DNA from: Ignelater luminosus
Lineage: Eukaryota > Arthropoda > Insecta > Coleoptera > Elateridae
NCBI GenBank assembly: GCA_011009095.1
Contig: VTPC01090582.1
Span: 56,875-120,874, forward strand
Direction: 5' to 3'
Length of the DNA: 64,000 nucleotides
The notes under the pieces are model-generated. The model made no database searches and was not told the origin of the DNA. It worked only from the letters and a program-made list of their open reading frames with translations. Below, in pieces: positions 24,059 to 34,338 of the stretch. Position 1 is the stretch's first letter. Every line of letters starts with the position of its first letter. Both the position numbers and the translations under genes were made by a program.

Positions 24059-26231
24059 TTAAATTTTAAAATCAAACATATTTATTTCACTACCCTACGG
24101 TTACAATAGTAATTGCACTCTAAACTCTTCAATCCGGTAGTATACGAAATGAAGTTGGCAAAGTCAAAAGTATAGGGAATACTTTTGACATATTATAGTC
24201 TTAGTCCAAAAGTCAAATTTAATAAGAAACTCTACAATTTCCTTTGTTCCTTATGATAGTAGAGTTGTACTAAGGGAGAAGCTTGACTTTGGAAGTCGTG
24301 GTTTAGTCAGAAAGCTGAAAGTTCAAAGTTCCAATTAACGAGGAATTAAGAACAATAAATTATTTAGATAGTTTTGATGATGTGATGGTCTTAGATCTGT
24401 ATCAGCCTTTCAAGTCGATCTTTTGGAAAAATTTAGATTGCCCCCTCTGCTAATCTAAGGTATACTCAAGAGAAAGTTAGTCAGTTGAACTAATCTATAG
24501 TTCTAAATTAAAATCTTTTTTCACCAATTGCAAATTCCACTTTTTGGAATGCCTGAGAAATTCATACACCTACAAAGCAGTAGAACATAATAAAATACTA
24601 GAGGCCTTTGATACCAAACTCAAATGTTTCTCATCAACATTCTCCTAGCATTTGCTCTTTTCCATCACTTTTGTTTCAGAACTTCATTCCCTTTTAATAC
24701 AAACAATATTATTGCGTTTGTGTTGTTCTGAGAAGTCTTCTTCAATTTTTGCCTTGTTTTCTTCACTCAAAGTGAACGCCAGAAATCAGAGTCAACCGCA
24801 TCGTTGCTTGCCGTTTTTGTATAGTTTTGCTTTCTTATACCATCTACACCAAAACAACTGATTTGAGGCTATAGAAGAAAGCAGTTTTTATAACGGCATG
24901 CATTGATTGGTGACCAAGATAATCGATACCCTTCGCGGACAAAATTAACTTGAAGTTTGGGATAAAGAATTTTTTTTTTAGAAAGATGCTGTAAATGTTT
25001 TTAAGGTACAAGGCCAGATTTAATAGCATTGTAAGGTTTTGGATGGACATGATTAGGTACTAGTGTTGAATTTTTCTCTTTGCTAAAGTTGCTGGGTATT
25101 TTTGTTTGTTGAACTTGCATAAGAACAAAGGAGTTTGGAGATGTCTCCTCCCATAATGCGGTGGCAAAAATGATAAAATCGATTTTGCAACAATCTATTT
25201 CCAAGAATAAAAATTAAACTGTATTTTGGGTGATCAGGGCAAATAATAATTTTCTTATAAGTTCCTAATTTATAATTTTGTTCTGTTATAATATTTATAT
25301 TTAATTTATTTTTTATCTTGGTTGATCTTGATTATAATTCTGACTGCAGTTATGTATTGTGCTGGTAATGAATGTCTTGTGTTTTAGTTTTGGCATATTA
25401 TTTTTAATAAGTTTCGAATTCAACTTTCTAGGAACTGAAATGTTTTGTTTTCCGATTTTAATGACGTCCTAGTTCACAATTCATCGAACCTCTGCTCTTA
25501 ACAGCTGACTGTCTCTCAATAATTATAATTTCCATCCACAACAATACCACCCAAGTAATTTAGGATTGTGCAATGTGCATAGTGCGAAAGTTCATACAAA
25601 AGTTAATGTCGCTGCGATATTAATTAGTAGTTCAGAATTTAATGAACAAGTTTAACTTTGTACGAGTCATCGTATGCTTCGGAGTAACATAGGAAAGTAA
25701 TTTTTAAACAAAGAAAATTGAAAATCTTTTCTTTATAAAATCTTTTGAAAGAGTTTTATACTCCATTGAAACTTATAATAATTTCGCAAGCAAAATTGAA
25801 TTTTGCAAATAGGTCAAAGATTTACTTCTATTGAGATAGTCAGCCTTTGAAACCAATAAAAGGATGAAGTTATCCACGAACAAGTTTGTCCACTGGTCCT
25901 TTCTAACTTCACAGCGGCATATAAGTTTAAAACAGTAAAACTGGATATATCAGACTCGTTATAAACTTTACTGTCGTTGCTTGTTTTAACAAATGCCGCC
26001 GGCATGAAAGTCGTTTAAATTTCATGTATTTCCCTATCTGCTTCTTTATATATTTCTTTGTAATGTGTTTTCCAAAAGTCAGTTACACATATACATACGG
26101 CAGCTATATTTTTCCTGTAGCAAATGTTTGAAACAGAAGGATCGAAAATAAAATAAAATAAGATTTTTTTATTAAAAGGATTGCTGCGAAAATAGAAATA
26201 TTTTATATTTATTTTTCCATCTTTGTTCCAG
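24059..26231 (+). other. End of 20.4-kb intron B-C
   Basis: AT-rich. Short minus-strand frames at 24844-25204 and 25814-26005 could not be assigned to any family. Ends with the acceptor TTTGTTCCAG of the exon at 26232. Confidence 0.5.
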
Positions 26232-26350
26232 TCGTATCCGAATTGTGGGGAAACCAGTGCGTGCGACTCAAGGTTACCGTAAAATCTGATAACTGTGGTG
26301 AAAATGAAGATTGTTCCGGAAAAGGACTCTGTTATTCCAATATTTCAATG
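26232..26350 (+). CDS. Internal exon C of DNER-like EGF receptor gene
   Basis: 119-bp exon between TTTGTTCCAG and ATG|GTAAGT. It enters in phase 1 and leaves in phase 0, matching exons B and D. It encodes VVSELWGNQCVRLKVTVKSD, then NCGENEDCSGKGLCYSNISM. Human DNER has the same order, VALRLTLVVKV followed by C...ECSGKGKC, the start of its third EGF repeat. The ECSGKG/DCSGKG hexapeptide and the preceding LKVTV strand are the strongest family evidence in the window. The EGF module is split by a 15.3-kb intron after its third Cys. Confidence 0.82.
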
Positions 26351-27496
26351 GTAAGTAACAAAAACAAATTGAAATTTTTAATGCCCTTTCGCAATTCTCA
26401 ACCTTATTTACCGGGTAACGTAAAAAGAGAATTAGAAATATCGACGGAAATTTAGTACGATAACAGACAAAAAGCTGGACAATAAGGGAAAAACAAAGGA
26501 CTTCTCTGCAACTGATACGATTCTCTTTATTCCTTTTCCCTTAATTTTGGCAACTGCTTAGTACTTTAAACGTTCTATTTGTCTTTTGTAAAAGATGAAT
26601 TGCATGAACTGCTGCTACATCTTCCTGTCGAGCAAAATCCAATAAAAGTGAACATTGACAAAGATATTATCTCTTTCTTCGATAGTGCTTACGCTGCTAC
26701 ACAGAAGTGTATTTCTGATGACATACGTCGTGATTACTACAGCAATAGTATTGCCTTTAAACGTCTTCTATTAATTGACAACTTGTTGCATATTTATACC
26801 TTTATTTATAGCTTCTCATATATATTTAAGATAAATAAAAAATGTAACTTCTCATAACCACAAAAAAGCTAAAGTAATTAATATAATCTTTTCAAGTAAT
26901 CTAGAGTATCTTTGAATTCCATTTATGAAATAAAAATTGAGGTGTTCATATCTCACAAAGATCAAAAATTAAAAGCGATTCGTTACCGCTACCATCTACT
27001 CGTTCAAACAAGGAATTTAAATAAAAACTCACCAGCTGTGTTATTTTATTGTGTAAAACTCAATAATTCTTGAATAAAATAGCCTCAGCTAATTTTACAA
27101 ATAATGCTTCACAATAAAACTACAATTTGCAAGGATGATTAGATAAGCTTTTATTAGGAAGTCTCTTTCAGAACTTGTCTTTTTCCAAGCATAATAAATT
27201 CTTGAAGTTTTGGATTTGTATTAAACATGAACAGCTCTACTAACTTTTATTCATGCTTAAAAACAGCCTACAGCTAAACGCTGACCATTCAATCACACGC
27301 TTTCAATGAAAATCCTAAACACTGAACTTACTTCACATCTATTCTTGCTTGTTGAAAATGTTTTTTTTATTATTTACGTAAACAGAAATAAAAGGTCATT
27401 TTGGCCCAATTTTATAGAAGTGCCTACTTTAGAATAACCAGAACACATTCAAGGTAACCTACAAAAGTAGATTTCATTATAAAGATCAAATACATA
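26351..27496 (+). other. Start of 15.3-kb intron C-D
   Basis: AT-rich intron. A 92-residue frame at 26579-26857 (IISFFDSAYAATQKCISDD) is longer than most chance frames here but has no recognised domain and no convincing splice sites. Confidence 0.5.
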
Positions 27497-28168
27497 CGAG
27501 GGGGTATTGATAAATAGTTGACCTTAGATATTTTTCGTCTTGGAATTGTGTCCTAAAAAGTAAACCATGCTAGGTAATGATAGAAACTTCAGCAAAATCG
27601 AGTATCGAACGGTCATCAAGTACCTGTCGTTAAAAGAACTCTCTGGCAAAGAAATTTATGATGACATGTTGATATAACGTTAGGAGATCAATGTCCATTT
27701 TATTCAATCATTAAAAACTGCTGTACATGATATGATTTTGGACAATAAACGAATCAGCCTAAAAATCAGAAACTTTGAATATCTCATATGAACGCGTTGT
27801 TCATATTGTTCATAATGAATTGAAAATGAGGAAGCCATTCGCAAAATGGATACCAAACTATCTCAATGCTGATCAAAAGTGAATGAGAGTGACAACGTCT
27901 CAGTGGATTTGCAATCAATTTAACAATAAAAAGTCAATTTTAAATCGCCTTGTTACGATGGATTAAACGTGGGTTCATTAATATGATCCAGAAACTAAAG
28001 AAATGTCTCAGGAGTGGGAACATTTTGGTTCTCCTTTCTAAAGGATTAGAATTACCGTTTGATAGATGCATTAAATGTATAGAATTAAAAGGTGATTATG
28101 TTGAATAAAATAATATTACTTCTCAAAGAGGTAGTTGGCTAGGCCAACTATATATCAATACCCCCTTG
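27497..28168 (+). mobile_element. Internally deleted mariner element with intact terminal repeats
   Basis: 672-bp element. Inverted repeats of about 30 bp begin CGAGGGGGTATTGATAAATA at the left and CAAGGGGGTATTGATATATA at the right, with TA on both sides (27495-27496 and 28169-28170). Inside are mariner transposase remains: FSKIEYRTVIKYLSLKEL (N-terminus), VHNELKMRKPFAKWIPNYL, a first-Asp block with a stop (MD*TWVH) and YDPETKEMSQEWEHFGSP. It then jumps directly to the C-terminal LKGDYVE. The segment with the second and third catalytic Asp is deleted, a typical way mariner MITEs form. Confidence 0.85.
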
Positions 28169-28514
28169 TATATACTAAAAATAGGTTTAAAATTTAATTT
28201 TAAGTAAATAGAAAAATCCAGATACTTAATCGTGAGAGCAAAAGTTTTCTTATATTTTGAGAGTCTCTTAGGTTAGAAAACTGAGATTTCCCAAATCAGG
28301 GCATGTGAGATGTCCGAGTCTTATGGCTTTTTGAAGAGTACATATATTATAAGGTCAAAACCAAAGTAACCGGTGTTTATAAAAACATTATTTTTGACAG
28401 CAATTATGAGTAATAAGGGGTAGTTTACAAAAGTGATTCATTTGTTATTCAATTTAACAGTTATTTGGCATTAAGTTTTTAATAAGAAAAGTTTCTTTAA
28501 TTATCAGCGACATA
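28169..28514 (+). other. Spacer between two mariner elements
   Basis: About 350 bp of AT-rich intron. Nothing recognised. Confidence 0.5.
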
Positions 28515-29506
28515 ATGAGTGACCAAATTCCCGATAAGACCCATATCCGGCATATAATGTTATATTTATGAGTTTCGGAAGGGTAGTTCTGGAGCCGAGG
28601 CCACCCGAAGCATTTGTGCCATATATGCCGGTGTTATAAATGTCAGTCAATGCAAAGTTTGGTTTCAAAAGTTTAAATCCGGAGATTTTAGTCTCGAAGA
28701 TGAGCCCCGAAGTGGAAGACCGCGAGAGTTGGACAACAATGTCCTGAAGACCGTCATCGCGACTGATCCGTGTCAAACGGCCGACGAGTTGGCAGACATA
28801 TTCGGAACATCTGCAACAACTGTCCTCCGGCACCTCCATGAGATCGGCAAGGTGTACAGAGCTGGGGTTTAGGTATCTCATGAATTGTCTCATTGAAACA
28901 AGGCTCAGAGGATTGCAGTTTGTGCTTCTTTGTTGTCCGAAAAGAACAGGAACCATTTCTTCGCCGAATTGTAACCAGCGATGAGAAATGGGTACTTTAC
29001 ACAAACGTTAAGTGAAGAAATCAATGGCTAACTCCTGGCCAGACACCGGTGCCAACGGCCAAACCGGGCCTTCACCTGAACAAAGTATTGCTTTGTGTTT
29101 GGTAGGACTGTGGCGGAATCATACACTTCGAGGTGTTAAAACAGGGTCAAACTGTAACCGCTGATCTCTACACTCAACAATTGGATCCTTTAGGGTAATC
29201 TTGCAGCATGATAATGCCAGGCCACATGTTGCAAGACTTACCCACCAGAAGATCAGAAAGCTGGGGTGGGAAGTGTTGCTACACCCACCATATAGCCCTG
29301 ATATCGCGCCTTCAGACTACCTTTTGTTTTGATCTCTTTAGCACTATCTCAGTGTAAAAACATTCCCGAATCTGAATGCCTTCAAAACTGGACTCTTCGA
29401 ATACTTTGCCTCAAAGGATACTTATTTTTATGAGCGGGGTATGCTAGATTTGCCCGAAAGATGGTCAAAGGTCATAGAAAATGATGGCAATTATATAATA
29501 GATTAA
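28515..29506 (+). pseudogene. Mariner transposase pseudogene, nearly full length
   Basis: Begins MSDQIPDKTHIRHIMLY (canonical DKxHIRHCMLFEF), then GAEATRSICAIYAGVINVSQ (first HTH), GDFSLEDEPRSGRP (linker), ATTVLRHLHEIGKVYRAGV (second HTH) and TSDEKWVLYTNVK (first catalytic Asp). It continues with LCVW(*)DCGGIIHFEVLKQG, SCSMIMPGHMLQDL (second-Asp block out of frame), SPDIAPSDYLLF out of frame, and FYERGMLDLPERW, ending NGNYIID and TAA at 29504-29506. It resembles the SETMAR/Hsmar-type mariner group. Several stops and frameshifts. The sequence is GC-richer than its surroundings, so it may be a comparatively recent arrival. Confidence 0.82.
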
Positions 29507-29556
29507 ATGTATGAATCTTTTAGTAAAATTAATGAATTTGATTTAATGAATAAAAG

Positions 29557-29808
29557 CTAGTTATAGTACAGAACATCAAGAAGACACGTCGATATTGCCA
29601 TATCTATTTTTTGTGGTTCGTCGAGTCTAGAAACGAAACCTTCACAAACCGTCTTTGCCCATTTCAGTATATCAGCACAAACGGAAAGATACTCCTTACT
29701 ATAGAAATGAAAGTTTCTTACACCCGAAATCGCCAGACTCAAACTTTTTCTCATTGATCGATTCAACTTGTTTGAATCATATTCACCTATAATTGCTTTG
29801 CTTCTCAT
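29557..29808 (-). CDS. Unassigned 83-residue open frame
   Basis: Minus-strand frame beginning MRSKAIIGEYDSNKLNRSMR and containing ADILKWAKTVCEGFVSRLDE. Its composition looks protein-like rather than random. A further open stretch in a different frame lies just upstream on the same strand (29855-30005; LFLVLVGEFLREATLPIVKR). I do not recognise either. They could be parts of one decayed transposon or viral-derived gene, or a coincidence. No promoter or splice signal identified. Confidence 0.2.
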   Translation of the reverse strand: MRSKAIIGEYDSNKLNRSMRKSLSLAISGVRNFHFYSKEYLSVCADILKWAKTVCEGFVSRLDEPQKIDMAISTCLLDVLYYN

Positions 29809-30278
29809 TTCCTTTTTTCATGCGTCTTGTTAGTACATTCATTTAGAACGGATGCGACTTACTGTCTATGGTGTTTCGGTTCAATCATAGCGTTCTTACA
29901 CAATGGCATATCTCGTTCCAAGAGAAGTAGATTGCGTTTGACAATTGGCAGAGTAGCTTCGCGTAGAAATTCTCCAACTAAAACTAAGAACAGTCCTGCA
30001 CGAAAATAATTGTAAATATCTCATCTTTTCCCACGAACCAATAAAATTTGGAAATCTTGAACAAGAAATACTCAGTAAAATTTAAAAAAATTGATTACAC
30101 CTTGTACTTGAAATATTATGAAAGGATATTATCAACAGATTTCATAAAATAACAGCAAGTTCTAAAAGTTTGATGCTTTCAGCAAAAATCTTATTATTGG
30201 CAGTGCACTCTGAGCGGAATTGTATTTGAAATCACTGTCATAATTTTAGTTTCTCATCGGAACCATTTATTGGTAAGC

Positions 30279-30940
30279 TATGAAGTTCAGTTTCAACAAA
30301 TATGCCAATTGGGTTTTTGGGATTTGAGAAGGAAATGGAAGGTTTCCAAATCGGAGTCCAGCGTCAGCAAACGTATTTAAAAGATTGGATCGACAGTTGA
30401 GAGAGACCGGTTAAATGATACCAAACCGAACCAATGCTGGTGCTTCGCAAACTCGTCTTAACTCTGAACAAAAAGAACAAATTTTACAAAGTGTTTTTGA
30501 AGAACCTGGAAGTAGTACAAGAGAAGTTGTTTGCCGATTTAATATTCAATAGGCAATTTTCCACTCGATCTGCAAAATAGACTGATCTGGATGCATGATG
30601 ACGCACCAGTTCAGTATGTCCATAACGTCAAGAAATAGTTGAACAAAAATACTCCACAGCATTGGATAGGTCGTAATGGCCCTACATCATGGCCAGCGCG
30701 GTTCCGTGATTTAAACTCTTTGGATTTTTTCGTTTGGGATTTTCAGGAGAAAAAGGTTTACCAAATACCTCCAGAAGACTTGCAAGCACCAACAATAGAC
30801 AGTGTACAATTAATTACTCCACAAATGCTTAGAAATGTTTATAATGCAGTACCACTATGAGTAAGCACCTGCCTGGAAGCTATCGGAGAACAATTTGAAC
30901 ATTTGTTAAACTACGTTTATTAATTTGTTTTAAATTAAGT
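30279..30940 (+). pseudogene. Tc1/mariner-superfamily transposase scrap (DD41D-like)
   Basis: Broken frames give NVFKRLDRQLRETG and EPGSSTREVVCRFNI (HTH region). After a deletion come MHDDAPVQYVHNVKK (second-Asp block QQDGAPxHY), QHWIGRNGPTSWPARFRDLN and SLDFFVWDFQEKKVY (third-Asp block LDFFLWG). The layout is that of the DD41D-type transposases elsewhere in the window, but sequence differs, so it is another family. The first catalytic Asp region is missing. Confidence 0.65.
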
Positions 30941-30973
30941 GAGGCTTGTTTGGTTACTGGATCTTCATAATTA

Positions 30974-31297
30974 TTGTTTGTATGTTTGTCCTATGTTGCC
31001 AGATTTAAAGTTCTTAAATTGCTTTCTCGAGGGGCATTTTCGACAAACATTTTCGTTTTAGTTTTACATGAATATGGCTACATGAAGCTGTTTCACCAAT
31101 TGTTTTTTAATACCGCATATATCTTTGCCCAGACTGCTGCGATGTGCTTCATTAATGCAGTGGCTATCTTGCTAATCTCGGCTTTCCAAACGAGTCTTTG
31201 CATTAGAAGATTATCTTGCGAACTGCTTGAATGGCATGGGAAAGCTTATTTAAATTTGAGCATGTTGTATTTCTTACTATTTCTTAATGTACTGTAA
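30974..31297 (+). CDS. Unassigned hydrophobic open frame, 107 residues
   Basis: Open frame with two strongly hydrophobic stretches (QTAAMCFINAVAILLISAF and LNLSMLYFLLFLNVL). The pattern is reminiscent of insect chemoreceptor membrane segments, but none of the diagnostic C-terminal residues is present and AT-rich DNA gives hydrophobic frames by chance. Treated as probably non-coding. Confidence 0.15.
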   Translation: MFVCLSYVARFKVLKLLSRGAFSTNIFVLVLHEYGYMKLFHQLFFNTAYIFAQTAAMCFINAVAILLISAFQTSLCIRRLSCELLEWHGKAYLNLSMLYFLLFLNVL

Positions 31298-31637
31298 GGT
31301 AAATGAAACAGAAAATGCAATTGATTAGTTTATTGAAAATAGGTTGATCGAATGAAAGTTGGGAAAATTGCGTTGTTGATTGCTTGGGGGTAGATTATTA
31401 TCTAAATATTTGCAATGTTGTCAAAGTAACTAAACCTTATAACTAGATTCTTAAACTAAAGATTTAAATGTAGTGACTATTACACTACCGTCATGGAATT
31501 TCTTGGGTACCAGTCTTACATCAGAGGGCGATCCCATAGTGAATTGGCCTGACAGGGATGTAGAAAAAAAAGCATAAAAACCACATACTACTTTTCAGTA
31601 TAGTCACCTTTATTGCAACACACTTTTCACATCGGTG

Positions 31638-32760
31638 CACAGTGGGCCAGGAGATCAGTAAAAGTGGCCAAAAGTCAAAATCCGCATTGATCCATGATAT
31701 AAATTAATATTGTATTTAAAACCTTTGAAAGTAGTTATAACAACAATATTTTGTTGATTGCATTATTTTTGTATCAGTTATAATTAGATTAAGTAAAAAC
31801 ATATAATTAAATTTCTGTTTATCTCTTTTTTACTTTATTTTCGATATAATCAAGTTTTATATTATTTTCCGGATTTTTAGTATATTAATATATTGAGAAA
31901 AGGTCAAGAATGAACAATATATTACATAAACTGGAAGAATGCAATAATAAATTATGACATATTACATTCCTCTTGTATTCTCACTTCCTAGTTACCGTTC
32001 TCCGAGATTCCACCTTTTACAAGGAAAACTTTAATGGTATATACTTCGTATAGTAAAGTCAAGAAACAACAATAACACAAACAACGGAAACGGAATAGAA
32101 AATAATTAAGGAAAAACTCTCAACACCAAGCAGCAAATGTGCAAGAATAACTCAAATTACAAAATGTATGTCTAACGCCAGCTAACCACAAATGTCAAAA
32201 TGTAACAAATGAATTATGATGTAAATAATTGTTTAGATTCATCCAAGTAAACAGTGTTTGCGTGGTTGCCACATCTGTTTTTACTAAATCTTTTATTTTT
32301 AACACCCCCTCTACAAAGAAAACGTTAATAGTGAATGCATTCATAGTGGTAATTTATTCTTCTAATAAGTTCACCTATTGAATGGATAAATGTTCCGTTA
32401 GATTTAATTGCCCGATGTCTTGTAATTTAATGTCATCGTCGTACAAGAAAACTAAGCGACTAGGGAAAATCCGGGTTGCAGATTTGAGTTCAGGCCTCAT
32501 AAAGGAAGACGTCTACCTGAAGCTTTTAATGCAATTTAGGGACACCCTGTATATAAAAATTTCTTTACATCAAAAACAGAAATTACAGGCTAGAAAATCA
32601 CTATAAATTTGTTTTCAAGTGTATCGAGTGTGGATATTGATACCAGAAATTAAAGTAACGATGCCGAAAACCTTATATAAATGTGTCACTGCTAGATATT
32701 TTACGTGTTTTACGAGATATGGAATTTTGGCCATTTTTACTGGTCTTGTGGACCACTGTG
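31638..32760. mobile_element. Transib-like non-autonomous DNA transposon with RSS-like ends
   Basis: 1123-bp insertion with terminal inverted repeats of about 43 bp. Left end CACAGTGGGCCAGGAGATCA, right end (inwards) CACAGTGGTCCACAAGACCA; both continue GTAAAAxTGGCCAAAA. It is flanked by the exact 5-bp direct repeat CGGTG (31633-31637 and 32761-32765). Known Transib elements make 5-bp, GC-rich duplications and have termini starting CAC with similarity to the V(D)J recombination heptamer CACAGTG, which is present here exactly at both ends. No transposase is encoded; much of the interior is a copy of the DD41D-type element. Assignment to Transib is inferred from ends and duplication length. Confidence 0.65.
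32068..32549 (-). mobile_element. DD41D-type element, copy 3, 5' remnant only
   Basis: Nested inside the 31638-32760 element. 32072-32284 matches 3355-3568 of copy 1 almost base for base (5' leader). 32449-32549 matches the 5' terminus, ending with the inverted repeat complement of CAGGGTGTCCCTAAATTGCA next to TA. The intervening 32286-32448 is leader sequence that copy 1 has lost. No transposase and no second terminus remain. Confidence 0.8.
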
Positions 32761-32930
32761 CGGTGGATTAACATTTCTATACCTTTGTAAAAGTACTCAG
32801 AATTCTTTCCCCGAAAATGACTAAATACGGATGCCTGCAACTCATTATCGTTGGAAAATTTCCTTCCACGAAGCTGCTTTTTCAAATGCGTAAACAAATA
32901 ATAATCGCTTGGAGCCATAATTTTTTTCTA

Positions 32931-33711
32931 CTTTCTTCCCTTAATAAAGATTGATGTTGCAAAAGTTAGCAATACACATTATTAGTACACTGTTTGTCAA
33001 AAATGTCTTCAATCTTTAATAACTTGCACGACTAATATCGTTTATTAATAAGTGGATGATGATAGCATCATGATTCGAAAGGGTAGTTGATTTTGTATAA
33101 AAATTGCAACCATTTTACTTAGAATATAAAATTATAGCTACAGATATTCGACATAAACTAATCTCTATAATAATAAAAAAAATAAGTTTTCCTTTATAGT
33201 AATTGCGTTCGAACACGCAACAGATAGTAATTGTAGTTGTAATGGAACGGATAAATTTTCTGTGCTCCTCGTGTTAATGGTCGGTACACATAAAACGTTG
33301 GAATCCTGCATCTTGCAAATTTGTTTCCATTAGTGTTTTAGGTAGGTGACCATGCTACTCTAGCACTTGTTATTGTACTTAATTTCCAACAAATAAAAGG
33401 ACAATTTGGACCAATTGAAATTTTTCACAAACTTATTCTTATTTCATCGTCAAAAATCAAAATTGAACTCAATAAATTGGATATAGTCAATTAGAAGCAA
33501 GTTTGAGAAATTTCTCAGTTACTAAATTTAAGATTGGATAGTAGAAGAGTAACTATTAAGAACGTATAGTAAACAAAATGTTGTTCAGATTAATCTTGAG
33601 TTTTATTTATTGGGCAAAACACATAAGTTAGATACGATACCAAAGTAAATGACCCTAAAGTATATAAAGAACCCACATTGTGAATAAGAAAAAGTTGACG
33701 GTAGCAAAAAA
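32931..33711 (+). other. Intronic gap, no feature recognised
   Basis: AT-rich intron between the mariner fragment and the hAT 3' end. Confidence 0.5.
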
Positions 33712-34338
33712 GTATGTTAAGTCACGATTTTCTGACTAGGTTTTTGGGATAAAGTAGTCATTCCTATTGAACGGGTTCAAAAGAGACTGCAACATCCGAG
33801 CATGGACTTCCATGATGCTGCCTCAGATTTGAAAGCTATCAGAGATCATTTTCACGATAAAAGAGAAAATTTAGTAACTGAAGCTCTAGAAGTTGGATTT
33901 AGACTCTGTCAAGATTGGGATGTCGACACGACCAAGACGAAAAAAAAAGAATGACTTGTGAAATTTATTTGGACTCTTCTTGACTTTGACACACGGAGTG
34001 CGTAACTCGGAGGACGTGCAGTTAAAAAAGATCTGATAAGAGTGACCAAAATTAGAGATTCACCATTGAGATCTTGTAAAGGGTAAGAAATACGAAGTCG
34101 GTTAAACTAGATAAAAGTTGCCGAGTCGAAGGTGTTCTTGTTTTATTTTAAAAATGCATTGTCTACTAGATTAATTAGATTTAAAAAATACATTTTTCAT
34201 AATACAGACAAGCAAGGTCGTATTTACTTAATTAGAATTTTCAGGGGGAGGATATTAAACCAAAACTAGATCTATTAAAATCTAGGGTAACCGAATAAAT
34301 TTTGCTCAGGGACGGCCAAAACCGTAGCGCCGGCCCTG
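33712..34338 (+). pseudogene. hAT (DUF4371-type) 3' end, second copy
   Basis: Close match to 858-1423: frame FWDKVVIPIERVQKRLQHPS, then HDAASDLKAIRDHFHD and VGFRLCQDWDVDTTK, then the 3' non-coding part and the terminus (inwards CAGGGCCGGCGCTACGG) ending at 34338. The match starts exactly at GTATGTTAAGTCACG, the same point where copy 1 shows a deletion junction, so both may descend from one deleted element. About 50 bp present here near 34100-34155 are absent from copy 1. Confidence 0.8.

Larger units (their letters stand above)
31575..32930 (-). pseudogene. Mariner transposase C-terminal fragment split by an insertion
   Basis: On the minus strand 32766-32918 reads MAPSDYYLFTHLKKQLRGRK and continues to FYKGIEMLIHR. 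This is the mariner C-terminus including the third catalytic Asp (APSD). Reading resumes at 31632 with CEKCVAIK and, after a one-base frameshift, GDYTEK and stop. The two halves are parted by the element at 31638-32760 and its 5-bp duplication; removing them joins the reading frame at IHR|CEKC. The fragment is 5' truncated at about 32930. Confidence 0.75.

Noticed and set aside
24844..25204. Overlapping minus-strand frames considered as a retrogene
   Set aside because: No conserved motif, no consistent frame, no poly(A) or duplication.
28504..29004. 166-residue minus-strand open frame
   Set aside because: It is antisense to the mariner transposase read on the + strand, which shows clear family motifs; the opposite frame has none.
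30974..31297. Odorant-receptor exon
   Set aside because: Hydrophobic pattern only; no diagnostic residues or splice sites, so listed as unassigned instead.
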